A stretch of DNA of 64,000 nucleotides from Buxus sempervirens (lineage: Eukaryota > Streptophyta > Magnoliopsida > Buxales > Buxaceae). The translations under genes and the position numbers were made by a program. The notes beneath the pieces are model-generated. The model did not search any database. It was not told the DNA's origin and saw only the letters and a list, made by a program, of their open reading frames with translations. Shown here in pieces: positions 33,179-44,664 of the stretch. Each line of letters starts with the position of its first letter. Within the stretch, counting starts at the first letter, position 1. The DNA is taken from NCBI GenBank assembly GCA_947561395.2, contig OX387182.1:31055949-31119948 (forward strand). The letters run 5' to 3'.

Positions 33179-34939
33179 GGCTTGAAGTTGAGAGCAAAAG
33201 GGGAAAGGTGATCAAAGGAAGAGAGTTCTTTAAAAAGAGAGAGAGAGAGAGGAAAAAAAAAGCAAAGAGGGAAGTGAGAAAAAGGAGGAAGAAGGTTGTG
33301 CAAAGAAAAAAAGAGGGAACATCAGGAGTTGAACCCACCAGCTTCCGGGAAATCGATTCCGTACCAGGTTTTTTTTTTCCTCTTTTGTTTGTTGATTCTT
33401 TAATCAAGTTTTTTTTAATTGTTGTTGAATTGTAAATGAAAAAATGATAATCCATCTATTATGGCGAACCTGCAATTTTTTTACCTGTAAGATGATAATC
33501 CAAAGCATGGTTGATTTGATTGTTTGACAGGTATTGATTGTGTAGGTATATTTCTCTCATGCTATTCTTTTGCTGATTTGATTTGCCTTACAAAAATGGA
33601 AAAGAGTTCATAAAATCATTCTGAGAGAGTTCAGTCATTTGGTTACCCTGTTTCAGCATCACTATGGTTTACATTTTGTAATTTTGTCTTTTTTCTTTGC
33701 AAGAGCATGCACGTTGAAGTAATGTTTGGTTATAGTTTTTGCTGATTTTGTTTGTTTCTTCTTTTGGTTCTCAAGCTCAATGACTAGAGAGTTGTAAAAC
33801 TCAAAGAAAACAAGGAAGACAACAAAAAAAAATGTAGATGGATTAGTTTAAATTACTAAATCGTGTTCTATTCTTGCTCATAGAAAATCATGCATATTGA
33901 AAGAAAACCAAAGTTCTCCCGATTCATTTGAAATCACTCAAACCCATTTTTAGCAATTTAAGTTAACATCTTCATGTCTAAGATGAGCCAAAAATGAGAA
34001 CAAATCATCAACAATTGAGCAAGGAAATGGAAGTTGAGCAACTGCTGTCCCAATTCGTTTTTTATGGGTGGCAGCAGATTGTTCGATTGGTGTTGCTTCA
34101 AAACTCAATGAAATTGCATACTTTTTCCCACACCCAATTTTAGGGATCAAAACCAACTTGTCAAGATGATAAACAAGCAAAATACAAAAGAAAATGGGTG
34201 CCATTAAAGAGAACAAATACTAGCTGAATCAATGCTGTTTTCCCTATGACTTTTGCAAATAAAAGGAATCATAGCTTTAATTAGTCTCTCCATATCATTC
34301 TAAAATCCATTTTCCATTACTAAAGTTTTTGGATGTGTCTTTAAGTCATTTTCAAGGTTTTTTTTTTCAGATGCTTAATTGATAGGATTTCATTTCCAAA
34401 ATTCAATACGATGGATCAAGGGATGGGGTATTTGTTTTGTAAATTTAATAAAAAGTTGTGGTGCTGTTGATATTTTGAAAAATCAAGGTTTCTATTTTCT
34501 TTCTTGTTCATAATGGACACATGGCAGCCACATGCATGATGCAAAAGTTAATAGAAAATGAAAAGGCAACATAAAAAAAAGTTCTCATTCTTTCATTTTT
34601 TTTACACTTAGGTTTAACTCTTTTCTTATTTAGGCCTCTTCATTGTGGGACTTTTGTAATATATTTTATGTGTGCTAACTTATTTAAAATTTTCATTTCA
34701 CTTAGTTTCCTTTCACAAAATTTAGCATAGTGATTTCCTAACCCCTTTAAAACCCATGCACACGTGATAAAAAAATACAAAAAAAATAAAAAATAAAAAA
34801 AAGAAAGCCCATTAAATATCCGACTAATTTAAGGGAACCCATTTCGATGGGGCAACCCAGGGTGTTCAAGGACTTCCCTGAGTTGTAATTGGGTCACTTA
34901 TTCGGAATCACTGGTGCAGATCGAAAATCAACAAGGTGT

Positions 34940-34971
34940 CTACCTGCACCATTTCAGGTAGTGGCGATTCC
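34940..34971 (+). repeat. U5 hairpin plus primer-site-like copy (B)
   Basis: CTACCTG, loop CACCATTT, CAGGTAG (34940-34961), then TGGCGATTCC (34962-34971). Compared with A3, stem pair 3 changes from G-C to A-T on both arms. Confidence 0.75.
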
Positions 34972-35019
34972 ATAATACGTATAACACGCTTTTACCGCGC
35001 GCCCGAGGTGTGCACAGCT

Positions 35020-35037
35020 TGGCGACTCCACTGGGGA
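35020..35037 (+). promoter_or_regulatory. B primer-binding site
   Basis: TGGCGACTCCACTGGGGA, three bases after the LTR end. Best-preserved site in the window. It primes minus-strand DNA synthesis by pairing with a host tRNA 3' end, probably tRNA-Arg as in Ogre elements (from memory, not checked). Confidence 0.85.
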
Positions 35038-35569
35038 TCGAACCCAAAATCTCTGGTTTGATTGAACCCGGAATCGCTGGGGGCTGACCCAACCCGGTTT
35101 GATTAGTTGGATTATAATGGGCTTATTCTTTGCACATGCACGCACACTCTTTTTGTACATATGCACACACTTGCACAAATTGAACAAGGAAGATTTGCCG
35201 CCTTACTTAGTAAGTGTTGAATATACGCAAAAACATATTCTGGGGAGTTCTGTCATAAAAGACGAGATAATTGCCTAAGGAAATTGGGTTTTAAGCAGGA
35301 CCACTGAGACCCCTCCAATTACCTGGGAACTCTCCCGGAACATTGTTTTGTGTACTAATTCATCACTTTACTATATGAGGCAGTGAAGATTCCTTCCCAT
35401 ACACACATGTGCACTCACGCACACTGTGGTTTGTTTACATGCTTTGATATAAATTGTGTGGGGTGACACGCGCGAGGGAGCCCGCGTGGGTGATCCGATT
35501 GAATGATTACCAAAACCTAGATCTCTAGCAGCCACCCTGCTTTATCGTATAAACAAATTTTGGGATGGT
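35038..35569 (+). other. B 5' leader, segment 1
   Basis: Noncoding leader matching A3's at 8158-8690 ('attctggggagttctgtca', 'gacgagataattgcc', 'ggggtgacacgcgcgaggga'). The stem AATTGG (35282-35287)/CCAATT (35315-35320) is the counterpart of A3's AAGTGG/CCACTT. It ends at the ATGGT duplication of E1. Confidence 0.7.
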
Positions 35570-37748
35570 TGTAACGCCCCGGATCCGTGTTGTTCATTAA
35601 AGATATAACACGTCTCACAGAGGGTTAGGTAAGGATCCAAAATAAATGTGATCGCTGGATAATCACGCAATTAATACCATATCAGAGTGCACAATTAAAT
35701 TCTTATCTAAGAAGTCCAAAATGATCTTTAAGTAAAGTCAAACGAATCCACATCAACTACTTTATTTCATTTCCCAAAATCAAATAAGTCAAAGTTTCAA
35801 TCTAAAATAAACCTACTAATCTATGGATTGTAGTAATAATCTTCCTCCCTATATTTGTCAGTCGGATCTACCCCCGTAGGCGCCTCACCACGAGTATCTG
35901 AAAAACAAAACAAAAGCAAAAGAATGAGATACGAATATCTCAGCGAGTAGCACATGCATGCAGAAATAGTTAACCACAGTTATAAAGTATGCACCGATAA
36001 ATAACCAACACCAATACATCAACAGAGATAATTACGAGATGGAAATCCATAAGTCTAATGTTAGTTCACATCAAATATCAACCACAGTACCGATAAAACA
36101 ATGAAAGGTCAATGTCATGCATATTGCTTAAGTTGGTTAATTCACATGCCAAGGAGACACTCCACACCTCCATGTACACAGTCCCGACTTACTCAGGGCA
36201 TCGTCATCCAATGCCGGCCTACTCCGGGTATCGGCATTGACAACCAGGCCTACTCAGGGTATCTGGCTGCTCTACACTGGTCGTGGCAACACACTAGGCC
36301 ATGCAATTACCCCAACAAACAATACCATCACATTACTAAGCTTAACATGGATCCAAGGGAAGCTAAACCCAAAACCAAATTAACAAGTTCACAAATCTCC
36401 GTAATTGCAAAACAACAACCCACACTGATTACCATCATGTGTATCTCAATAGACTCATCACAAATTCGTTCCAACCAAAACATCAATTCATATAAATTCA
36501 ATAGGTATCCCAACCTCACAACAACAAAACTCATTGCGGTAAAATCCTCTTACTCACACAAGACATTTTCAATACTATTCAGTCCTTTGATATCGAACAA
36601 AACCAGATTATATAAATTCAAAATCAGAAAACAAATAAAATACATAACCAAACTGGCTCATTTACTTATAGGATCATGAACAGCAATGACCTACCCAGAT
36701 TCCTTATATTCACCCTTCGACAAGTTATAGAAATACCCAGAATTTCATTCAATACTCTCCAAATTGTTTTGAACAGATATAATATTTCTAATATCCTAAT
36801 CTAGTCTTAGGATATGAGTTTGAGGTCTCAAAGTATCAAAAATTTTCTTGGATTGGCTGAAACTAACTTTCGGAAAATTCTATTTGGGTGCGCTGACCTC
36901 TGGCGCTTGGCGCGAGGTCAGCGTGGACTCAGCGCATATGACATCAGCATCTCGCGCGGACTAAAATGACTTGGCGCGAGACAAGCGCGAACTAGGCGAG
37001 ACTAATATGTACTTCGCGCGCGGTTGGCGCGAGCTTAGCGCGAACTTGGCGAGAACACGTAACATTCCTTGCGCTGACTCTAACACTTGGTGCTAGATAG
37101 GCACCAAGTCAGTGGACACTACCTCCGACTCACGACTCTCTGTTAATATCAGAACTCCATGACTGGCCATATTTTCGACCTCTGTAACCACTCATCTATA
37201 CTTCTACCATTACCAAAACACTGTTAAACATGTTTCAGATTTAATCCAAACAACTTTATGATCACGACTCTAACCCATCAAATAATCATGCTCGATAAAT
37301 AACTTATTCAGAAAACATGCTTCCGACTACTCTCAGAGATCAAAACCCACCATAAAATCAAAACGATGCTACTCACTTTATACGCTCCAAAGCCTTGCAA
37401 TAGCAACTCCTAGTAGAGCAATCCAACAAGTCGATAGCCACCCAGTTTTCCTTTGGTCCGCAAGAGTTTTTCTGAACAAGTCGATCGGCAGGAACACACG
37501 GTCTTCTTCTTCTCTTCAAAACCCTAGATCACCAGCCGAAATCTCTCTCAACTCCAAGGATGCGAAAACGTAAAACCTACGAGTCTAAATACTCTAACTA
37601 TTTATACTTACCCAATATACTTTGCCGCTCGACTAGATTTAAATCAGCTTGATTTGGTGCAACGCTCGCCCACCAAGTTTTCCCTACATACACACCTCTT
37701 TAATTTTATTTTTCCAATAAAAATCATGTAGAAAATTGGGGTTTTACA
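35570..37748 (-). mobile_element. E1: solo LTR, family E (2.2 kb)
   Basis: Bounded by TGTAACGCCCCGG and GGGGTTTTACA, with perfect ATGGT duplications at 35565-35569 and 37749-37753. B's leader continues across it ('gggatggt...ataagcc'; compare A3 at 8675-8690). TATAAATA on the minus strand at 37599-37606 sets the orientation. It contains hairpin cassettes at 36181-36270 and a GC-rich 'ggcgcgag' module at about 36890-37120. It has no internal region or protein domain. E2, 1.2 kb away, is its inverted close relative. Confidence 0.9.
36181..36270 (-). repeat. Hairpin cassette array in E1
   Basis: Cassettes with stems AATGCCG/CGGCATT (36210-36216 and 36232-36238) and CCAG/CTGG (36244-36247 and 36263-36266), sharing the centre gcctactcngggtat. 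The first unit fuses the left half of one cassette with the right half of the next (CGTCAT), as expected from recombination between two centres. Confidence 0.75.
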
Positions 37749-38957
37749 ATGGTATAAGCCTCACGCGCCCGTGGCTTGCCGGGGAAAGCGAGGTAAAACA
37801 TCCCCCCAGGTTTCTGGATTCCTATAGCGCCACTGGTTTCTTGCCGTAGTATGCAAGGGTCTAGTACTTGGCTCAGACCCTTGTAGGCATTTGTCTCGGG
37901 CTGGGTACCCTTTTCCCACTTAATGTTCTGATACACCCTACTATGTGAATGTGAATGATGAATGAAGAGGAGTTGAAATAAGTCTAAAACCCAAGAGTCT
38001 ATCAAGGGCAGCAACCCTTGCCTCCTTTTGCATCAAATTGAGTGGACCCTAGATTTCGGGCTACCTCAACCCTAAATTAGGGAGCTTACCTGAACTTTGA
38101 TCAGGGGAACCACCCCAAATCCATACATTGAGTCCTAAGAGCCGTGGGCCTCGACCCATAGAGTCCGTAGGAAGTATCTTGAGTTCAGACCAGTCTTTAA
38201 GCAGATGAAAGCAGGCCAGATTAGAACAAAGAAATTTGAACCCTAGAATTAGGCCTTTTCAACCTATCCTTTTTGAATCAAATGTATCCTTTCTTAGAGT
38301 TCATAACAACCCTAAGATTGCATTCTCTTTAAGTTTTTTGAACATCATGTAATTTTCGCCCTAGCTGGCAAGTTGTAAGTTTTACATCAGTAGATGAAAG
38401 AGCAGATGAAAGGATAAGGCAGGTCAGGACTTGGGTGTGCTTCCTTACACAAGTATGTCTAGGAGTTGTGCCTTGACAGGCACCAACCCTTAGGATCACA
38501 CACTTTTTATTTCAATTTAATGCTTTAATTCTAATTTAATTTTGAATGGACAGAAAAAAAACATAAAAAAAAGCAGTAAATCAATTTGCAAAAGCTTGTT
38601 GAAAAAACCCCAATTTCCGGTTATACAAAACCGCGATATCTGGTCACATTAGACCCCTTCCTTCTAATCCTACTCCTTAATTATTCTAATATTAATACCT
38701 ATAGGTGTTTCTTAAAACACTCATGGATTGAACTCGAATCACACCCGAATGCATCTTATTCACAAGATCACTTGGTTTTTGTCTTGGATCCAACGATCCA
38801 AATTGGTGGCATTTGAAGATGGCCCCGTCAAGACCAACCCTTCAGATGAGCCCGGAGGTAGCTATTTTTAGCCCTTCCCCTATGGAGACATAAGTCCAAA
38901 AATTGTGGTGCCTGGTGACTGATTCTTAAATCGGAGACCAACTGGGTGAACCCGGGT
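37749..38957 (+). other. B 5' leader, segment 2
   Basis: Noncoding; continues the match to A3's leader ('gtggcttgccgggg', 'ccccccaggtttctgga', 'cccttgtaggc', 'caggggaaccaccccaaatccat', 'cacaagtatgtctagga'). The last part (about 38580-38957) matches nothing else I can see. It stops where the truncated LTR E2 begins. The start of gag is not present. Confidence 0.6.
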
Positions 38958-40754
38958 ATTTGTCGAAAGCATGGTTTCTTAATAAGTCCTATTCGAGCGT
39001 GTGTTATTTTTATTGGTTTAGAATCGTGATTATAAAGTTGCTTTGATTAAATCCCAATCACATTTAAAGGTGTTTTGGTAATGGTAGAAGCATAGACGAG
39101 TGGTTATAGAGGTCAAAATTTCAGCCAGTCATGGACTTCTGAGATTAACAGAGAGTCATGTGTTGGAGGTAGGATCCGCCGACTTGGTGCCTACCTAGCG
39201 CCAAGTGGTAGAGTCAGTGCAACCTTTGTTGGTTGTTCTCGCCGAGTTCGAGCTCAGCTCGCGCCAATCGCGCGTGAGGTATTTCCTTGTATCGCCGAAC
39301 TCGCGCTTGTCTCACACCTAGTAGCTTTAGTCCACGTGAAGTGATGTTTTGGTATATGTTGAGTCCACGCCGACTTCACGCCAAGCGCTAGAGGTCAGAG
39401 CACCCAATAGAATATTCCGAAAGTTAGTTTTGGCCAATCCAAACCAATTTTTGATACTTTGAGACCTCAAACTCATACCCAAAGACTATATTAGGATATT
39501 AGAAATATTATATCTGTTCAAAACAATTGGGAGGGTATTGAATCAAATTCTGGGTATTTCTATAACTTGTCCGAAGGGTGAATTTAAGGAATCTAGGTAG
39601 GTTATTGCTGTTCATGGTCCTATAAGTAAATGAGCCAGTTTGGTTATGTATTTTATTTGTTTCCTGATTTTGAATTTTGTATAATCTGGTTTTGTTCGAT
39701 ATCAAAGGATTGAATAGTATTGAAAATGTCTTGTGTGAGTAAGAGGATTTTACCGCAATGAGTTTTGTTGTTGTGAGGTTGGGATACCTACTGAATTTAT
39801 ATGAATTGATGTTCTGGTTGGAACGAATTTGTGATGAGTCTATTGGGATACACATGATGGTAATCAGTGTGGGTTGTTGTTTTGCAATTACGGAGTTTTG
39901 TGAACTTGTAAAATTGGTTTTGGGTTTAGCTTCCCTTGGATCCATGTTAAGCTTAGTAATGTGATGGTATTGTTTGTTGGGGTAATTGCATGGCCTAGGG
40001 TGTTGCCACGACCGGTGTAAAGCAGCCAGATACCCTGAGTAGGCCTGGTTGTCAATGCCGATACCCGGAGTAGGCCGGCATTGGATGACTATACCCTGAG
40101 TAGGCCGTCATTTCAGACTGTTCGATACCCTGAGTAGGCTGGAACTGTATACATGGGGGTGTGGAGTGTCTCCTGGGCATGTGAATTAACCAACTTAAGC
40201 AATAGGCATGACATTGACCTTTCATCGTTTTATCGGTACTGTGGTTGATATTTGATGTGAACTAATATTAGACTTCTGGATTTCCATCTCATATTTATTT
40301 CTATTGATGTATTGGTGTTGGTTATTTATCGGTGCATACTTTATAACTGTGGTTAACTATTTCTGCATGCATGTGCTACTCGCTGAGATATTCGTATCTC
40401 ATTCCTTTGTTTTTGTTTTTGTTTTCAGATATTCGTGGTGAGGCACCTACTGGGGTAGATCCGACTGACACATATAGAGAGGAAGACTATTACTATCATC
40501 CATAGACTAGTAGGTTTATTATAGATTGAAACTTGATACAATTGTTTTGGGGAAATGTGATAAGGTAGTTGTTTGGAATCATTTGATTTTATTTGGAGAT
40601 TATATTAGACTTCTTAGATAAGAATTTTAATTGTGCACTCTGATATGGTATTAATTGCGTGATTATCCAGCGATCACATTTATTTGGATCCTTACCTAAC
40701 CCTCTGTGAGATGTGTTATATCTTTAATAAACAACACGGATCCAGGGCATTACA
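38958..40754 (+). mobile_element. E2: LTR of family E, left end deleted
   Basis: Plus-strand copy matching the complement of E1 from about 37320 to 35570, very similar in the 36100-36680 counterpart. Ends CAGGGCATTACA. The first about 430 bp (with TGTAAAACCCC and the TATA box) are missing, and the left edge abuts B's leader. Hairpin cassettes at 40023-40146 with stems CAGCCAG/CTGGTTG, CAATGCCG/CGGCATTG, ATGAC/GTCAT and GTTC/GAAC. The right flank ggggc continues into A8. Confidence 0.8.
40023..40146 (+). repeat. Hairpin cassette array in E2
   Basis: Four cassettes in tandem, each a 4-8-bp stem around the centre ataccctgagtaggc. The stems differ between cassettes but stay complementary; the third-longest example is the perfect 8-bp CAATGCCG/CGGCATTG. 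Confidence 0.8.
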
Positions 40755-41876
40755 GGGGCGAGCCCTGTTGGAAGGCTTACGGTGTCCTTGGTGGGCTTGG
40801 TTAAGCCCACATATCCCCTGGTGGGCCTCAGTCTAGCATGAGAGGCCCTTTGGGTTTGGCTCAAATGAATTGATTTTATTTAATGGTTCAATTTGAAGGT
40901 TTAAGGGATTTACATGCAAAAGTGTGCCTACATCGATTTGCGGGCCCCTGGGTGGACCCCCATGAAGGTTGCCAAATATTTTCAGGTTATTTTGCTTAAG
41001 TTTTGCCAAAATGGGTTGGTCACTGGGCTTGGGGCCTGTGGTCCAGATTTGGGCTTGAAAGCCCAAGTTATGTGAAGTTAGGGTTTTGAACCCTTGCTTT
41101 CTGAGTTAATGGGCTTGGCAGGCCCGGTAGGCCCTTGCCCACAGTCTCGGCCAAACCACAACATTATCTAAGCATGCATGCCCTAAATTGGGCTTTGGTG
41201 GGCCTCAATGGGTTTGGCCCACTTGATTGGTCCATTTCGCTTATTCAAAACAAAGTACGTTTGTCGGGCTTGGTGGGCCCCTTTGGAAGACCCACTGGAA
41301 ATCAAATTTGTCCATGGCCCATCTTAGGTTTCCGGTTGATCCGGAAACCCTTCTGGTTCAGCTGGCTTGATCAAATAAAGCATAAAAATTGCACAATATC
41401 ACACAATATGGAAACTGCTATTTTTATAGTGTAGCTGGCCTTAGTTGTCGGCTACAAACAAAGCTACTTGTATCCGACCATGATTTTCGGATACAAAGGG
41501 TACTCTGCTGATCCGACTTGAGTTGTCGGATCAACTCAAAAACTGGTATTTCGGATTTTTGCCAATGGGCATGGGTTCCTGGGTCTTCCAGGATGTTCCA
41601 GTAGTGGGGTGGGCCCACAGTGGTACAGAGAGGGGGGAAACCCCTCCTTTGGGCATTTCTCGGGACTTTGGGATCAAGTAAAAGGGGAAGAGGGCTTAAC
41701 CATTGGATGGGGGATTGGGTGCCCCTTCCTTGGTTCTTCTGACCCCACACGACAGCAACAAATAAGGTGACAGGAAAGCAAACGATCAAGCCTAACATAC
41801 ATGCTTTTGGACTATGACGAACACGCGTTCACAATCGCATATTGTGTGCATGAAAAGTGGAGGGTGTGTAACGCTT
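40755..41876 (-). mobile_element. A8 LTR, segment 1 of 3 (left end lost)
   Basis: Minus-strand family-A LTR from the GCCCA-dense block onwards ('ccctgttggaagg', 'gcccacatatcccctggtgggc', palindromes near 41425-41535). The U5 end (about 500 bp, with the hairpin) is missing, together with the matching piece of E2 and B's gag start. It ends at the GGGTG duplication of E3. Confidence 0.75.
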
Positions 41877-44664
41877 CGGATCCGAGTTATGTATAAAAAC
41901 CATAACTCATCTCCAGAGGTTAATATGTAACACAGGATCGCAATATCAGAGTGAAGGAAAAACATGACTATGACAATAACTATATAACAAAGTGCGCTAA
42001 AATAATCCCAAACAGAAATAAACTCACATGACCAAGTAACTACCCGCAAGTATCGTCCTCTCCAAGAGCAGCTGAAAACAAAACAAAACCATACGGAATG
42101 AGATACGAATATCCCAATAAGCAGCACATGCATGCACAAATACATTTAGTTCAATTCTAAAAGGTGTCACGGTTATAAACCATATACAATGATGATAACA
42201 CGCATATTCCGAATAATCTGACTAAACTTCAATAATCCAATTCATATCAATGCGGAAAACCATCAGGTAAATCAAGCAATAACAATCCGTTTCCAATCCC
42301 GAAGATATCGATAAAATAATGATTAATTGACAACAACATAGCGAATAACCATAATTTCATATCTCAAGATATAATTCCAGATATACCAATGTCATATAAC
42401 ACAAAGTCTTCTCATAACCATGCCCATGCCTCCAAATGTATATTCGGCCTACTCAAGGTTTCGGATATTGAAATGACTGCGTCATCCAATGCCGGCCTAC
42501 TCAAGGTTTCGGCATTGACAACATCGAACCACTCAGGGTCACGATGCTGCTCTACATCGGCGGGAGATACAAATACCCAATAACCGGTAAACAATATTCC
42601 ATGAACCATAAATACCAACAAACTAGCGAATAAAACATATCACGTCAAACAAAATCAAATACCAACATTGGTCAATATCATGTAGTTGTTTACATTGGTT
42701 AATTGACATGCCAAGGCAACATCCACCCCTCCATGTACATAGTTCCGACCTACTCAGGGTTTCGGACACTCTAAAATGACGGCCTACTCAGGGTTTCGTC
42801 ATCCAATGCAGGCCTACTCCCCGGGTTTCTGCATTGACAACTAGGCCTACTCAGGGTTTCTGGCTGCTCTACACCGACAGTGGCAACACTCAAGGCCATG
42901 CAATTACACCAACGAAGCAATACTTTGGATCCAGGACAAGCTAAACCAGCAGTAAATATAAAAACTAGCAAATCAACCCAATGTATTTTCCATCATGTAA
43001 AACTGACATATAGATCAACATGTTCAAGTGAAACATTCCTGAAGTGTATCGTGCATTCGAAGATGAACTAGCATAATAGTGTAGATGCATTTCAGCAAAA
43101 TAAATATGGTTTCAAAACTGACTTTTCAGAAGTAAACACATTATACAGAAACAATTACAGCATCCAAACTTCGATTAAACATAAATCAGCAAACAGGGCG
43201 TTTGCCGATAAAAACCGGGAAAACTGGAAATTTAGGCATGAACTGGAAAGTTGACTTTTTATTGGCTGGGAATTGGACCTTGGAAGTATTTTTATTGGTC
43301 CAAATGGTGGGTAAAACCTTATTTACATGTAAAGACTTAAGTAAATGGAGCAATAAATACACAGGACATTTACTTAAATGTCTTTCATGTAATTAAGGGG
43401 CTGTTTTCAACAATTAAAACTCATTTGATCCATCTACACCTAGGTTTTTACAAATTCATAAACTATTAAGCATCATGAAATTTCAATAACACTAAGTTAG
43501 TTTCCATAGGTTTGTTTTTATGAGGTAAAACCTTCAAATTTTGGGTGTATTCTATTAGCCGCACTTAAGGTAACCATTTGGGTGGGTGCGCTGACCTCGG
43601 GATGGTTGGCGCGAGGTAGGCGAGAACTCAGTATAACAAATACACATCGCGCTAACTCCAAATGAACTAGGCGAGAGATAAGCGTGAACTTGGCAGATAC
43701 TAAGAATCAATCTCGCGCTTATCTAAACCGCTCGACGCGAGATGGGCACGAGCTCGGCGGAAACCTAAACAACCTCTCGCGCTAACTGAAATTAGTTGGC
43801 GCTAGGTAGGCGCCAACCCCGGCGGACACCCCCTATGAGTTTCAACTCTCTGTTAATGCGAAAACTCCATGACTGACTGAATTTTTGATCTCTGTAACAA
43901 TTTTCCTAACCTTCTACTATCCCCAAAAGACGTTTAAACAAGTTTCGAAATTATTGTAAACACATTAAAATATGTCTCTAAAAATCCTTCCGAAAACTCT
44001 CAGTCAAAACTATATTTCCCAGAAACTTATGCAATACGAATAAACTCACTGATAGCAAAAACCCAGATTAAAACGATGCTACTCACCTGTTGAACGCTTA
44101 AAACCCTGCAACTACAACTCTGAAAACCGAAAGCTCTGATATCGCTCTTCCACCCAGATTCTCCTCTGATCGAACTGGTTTTCTGAACAATCGTTGAACG
44201 ACAGGAACCACGTCCGCTCTTCTGATTTCCAACTCCTCCGATCTAGTTGAACTCCGGCAGTGACAACCTCCTCCAACCGATTTGATCGAAAACCCTAGAA
44301 CTCCAGCCGCAGTTTTCTTCGAACTCAAAGTATGCAAAAAGAAAAACCTACGACTGAAATACCTTAAGTATTTATAGTCGCCCTACCCAACTCATGATTC
44401 GCCGCATGCTCGCCCAAGCAAGGATTTCTACTTATTCAACTCATTTAAGTGTGCGATCAGGTACTTGCCCCTCCTCCAATAACCTACACCAGCATCTTCC
44501 CCAAAAAAAATAAATTTTCCCATTTTAAATAATTCATCCTATTTAGATTTTAAATTTAGCTCAAATTAATTTGCTCTTCTCAATTATTAAAATTTTTCAT
44601 TAATTAAACTAATTAACAACAAAATCTAAAATATTTTTATGTTATTAAAATTTGGGATTTTACA
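41877..44664 (-). mobile_element. E3: solo LTR, family E (2.8 kb)
   Basis: Bounded by TGTAACGCTTCGG and GGGATTTTACA, with perfect GGGTG duplications at 41872-41876 and 44665-44669. TATAAATA on the minus strand at 44369-44376. Two hairpin-cassette arrays (42438-42547, 42741-42866) and a GC-rich module at about 43590-43825. No coding region recognised. Confidence 0.9.
42438..42866 (-). repeat. Two hairpin cassette arrays in E3
   Basis: Array 1: ATATTCG/CGGATAT, a bare ATGAC-TGC-GTCAT without centre (42473-42485), CAATGCCG/CGGCATTG and CATCG/CGATG. Array 2: TCCG/CGGA, ATGACG/CGTCAT, CAATGCAG/CTGCATTG and CTAG/CTGG. The centre is gcctactcagggttt with small changes. About 190 bp of other sequence separates the arrays. 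Confidence 0.8.

Larger units (their letters stand above)
32532..35016 (+). mobile_element. B 5' LTR (first about 75 bp missing)
   Basis: Matches the B 3' LTR from 'taaatataggtttttatag' (compare 56193 onward). It contains a purine-rich expansion of 'gtttaagagaggaagagga' units (33012-33130), longer than in the 3' LTR. TATAAAAA at 33171-33178. It ends GTGTGCACA at 35016. The last about 90 bp (hairpin 34940-34961 and the end) resemble family A, while the rest does not. It is followed by a perfect primer-binding site, so it is the 5' LTR. Confidence 0.85.

Noticed and set aside
33106..33435. Basic Lys/Arg/Glu-rich open frame in the B 5' LTR
   Set aside because: Produced by the GA-rich tandem repeat; the 3' LTR has a different repeat number and no matching protein.
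36101..36679. 192-codon frame in E1, with a similar frame in E2 (39508-39945, opposite strand)
   Set aside because: The resemblance comes from the LTRs being inverted copies. The frame runs antisense to the LTR TATA box and has no domain.
42438..42866. CRISPR-like appearance of the family-E arrays (constant piece, variable pieces)
   Set aside because: The variable pieces are short, complementary across the constant centre, and lie in a plant LTR with no cas genes. They are hairpins, not spacers.
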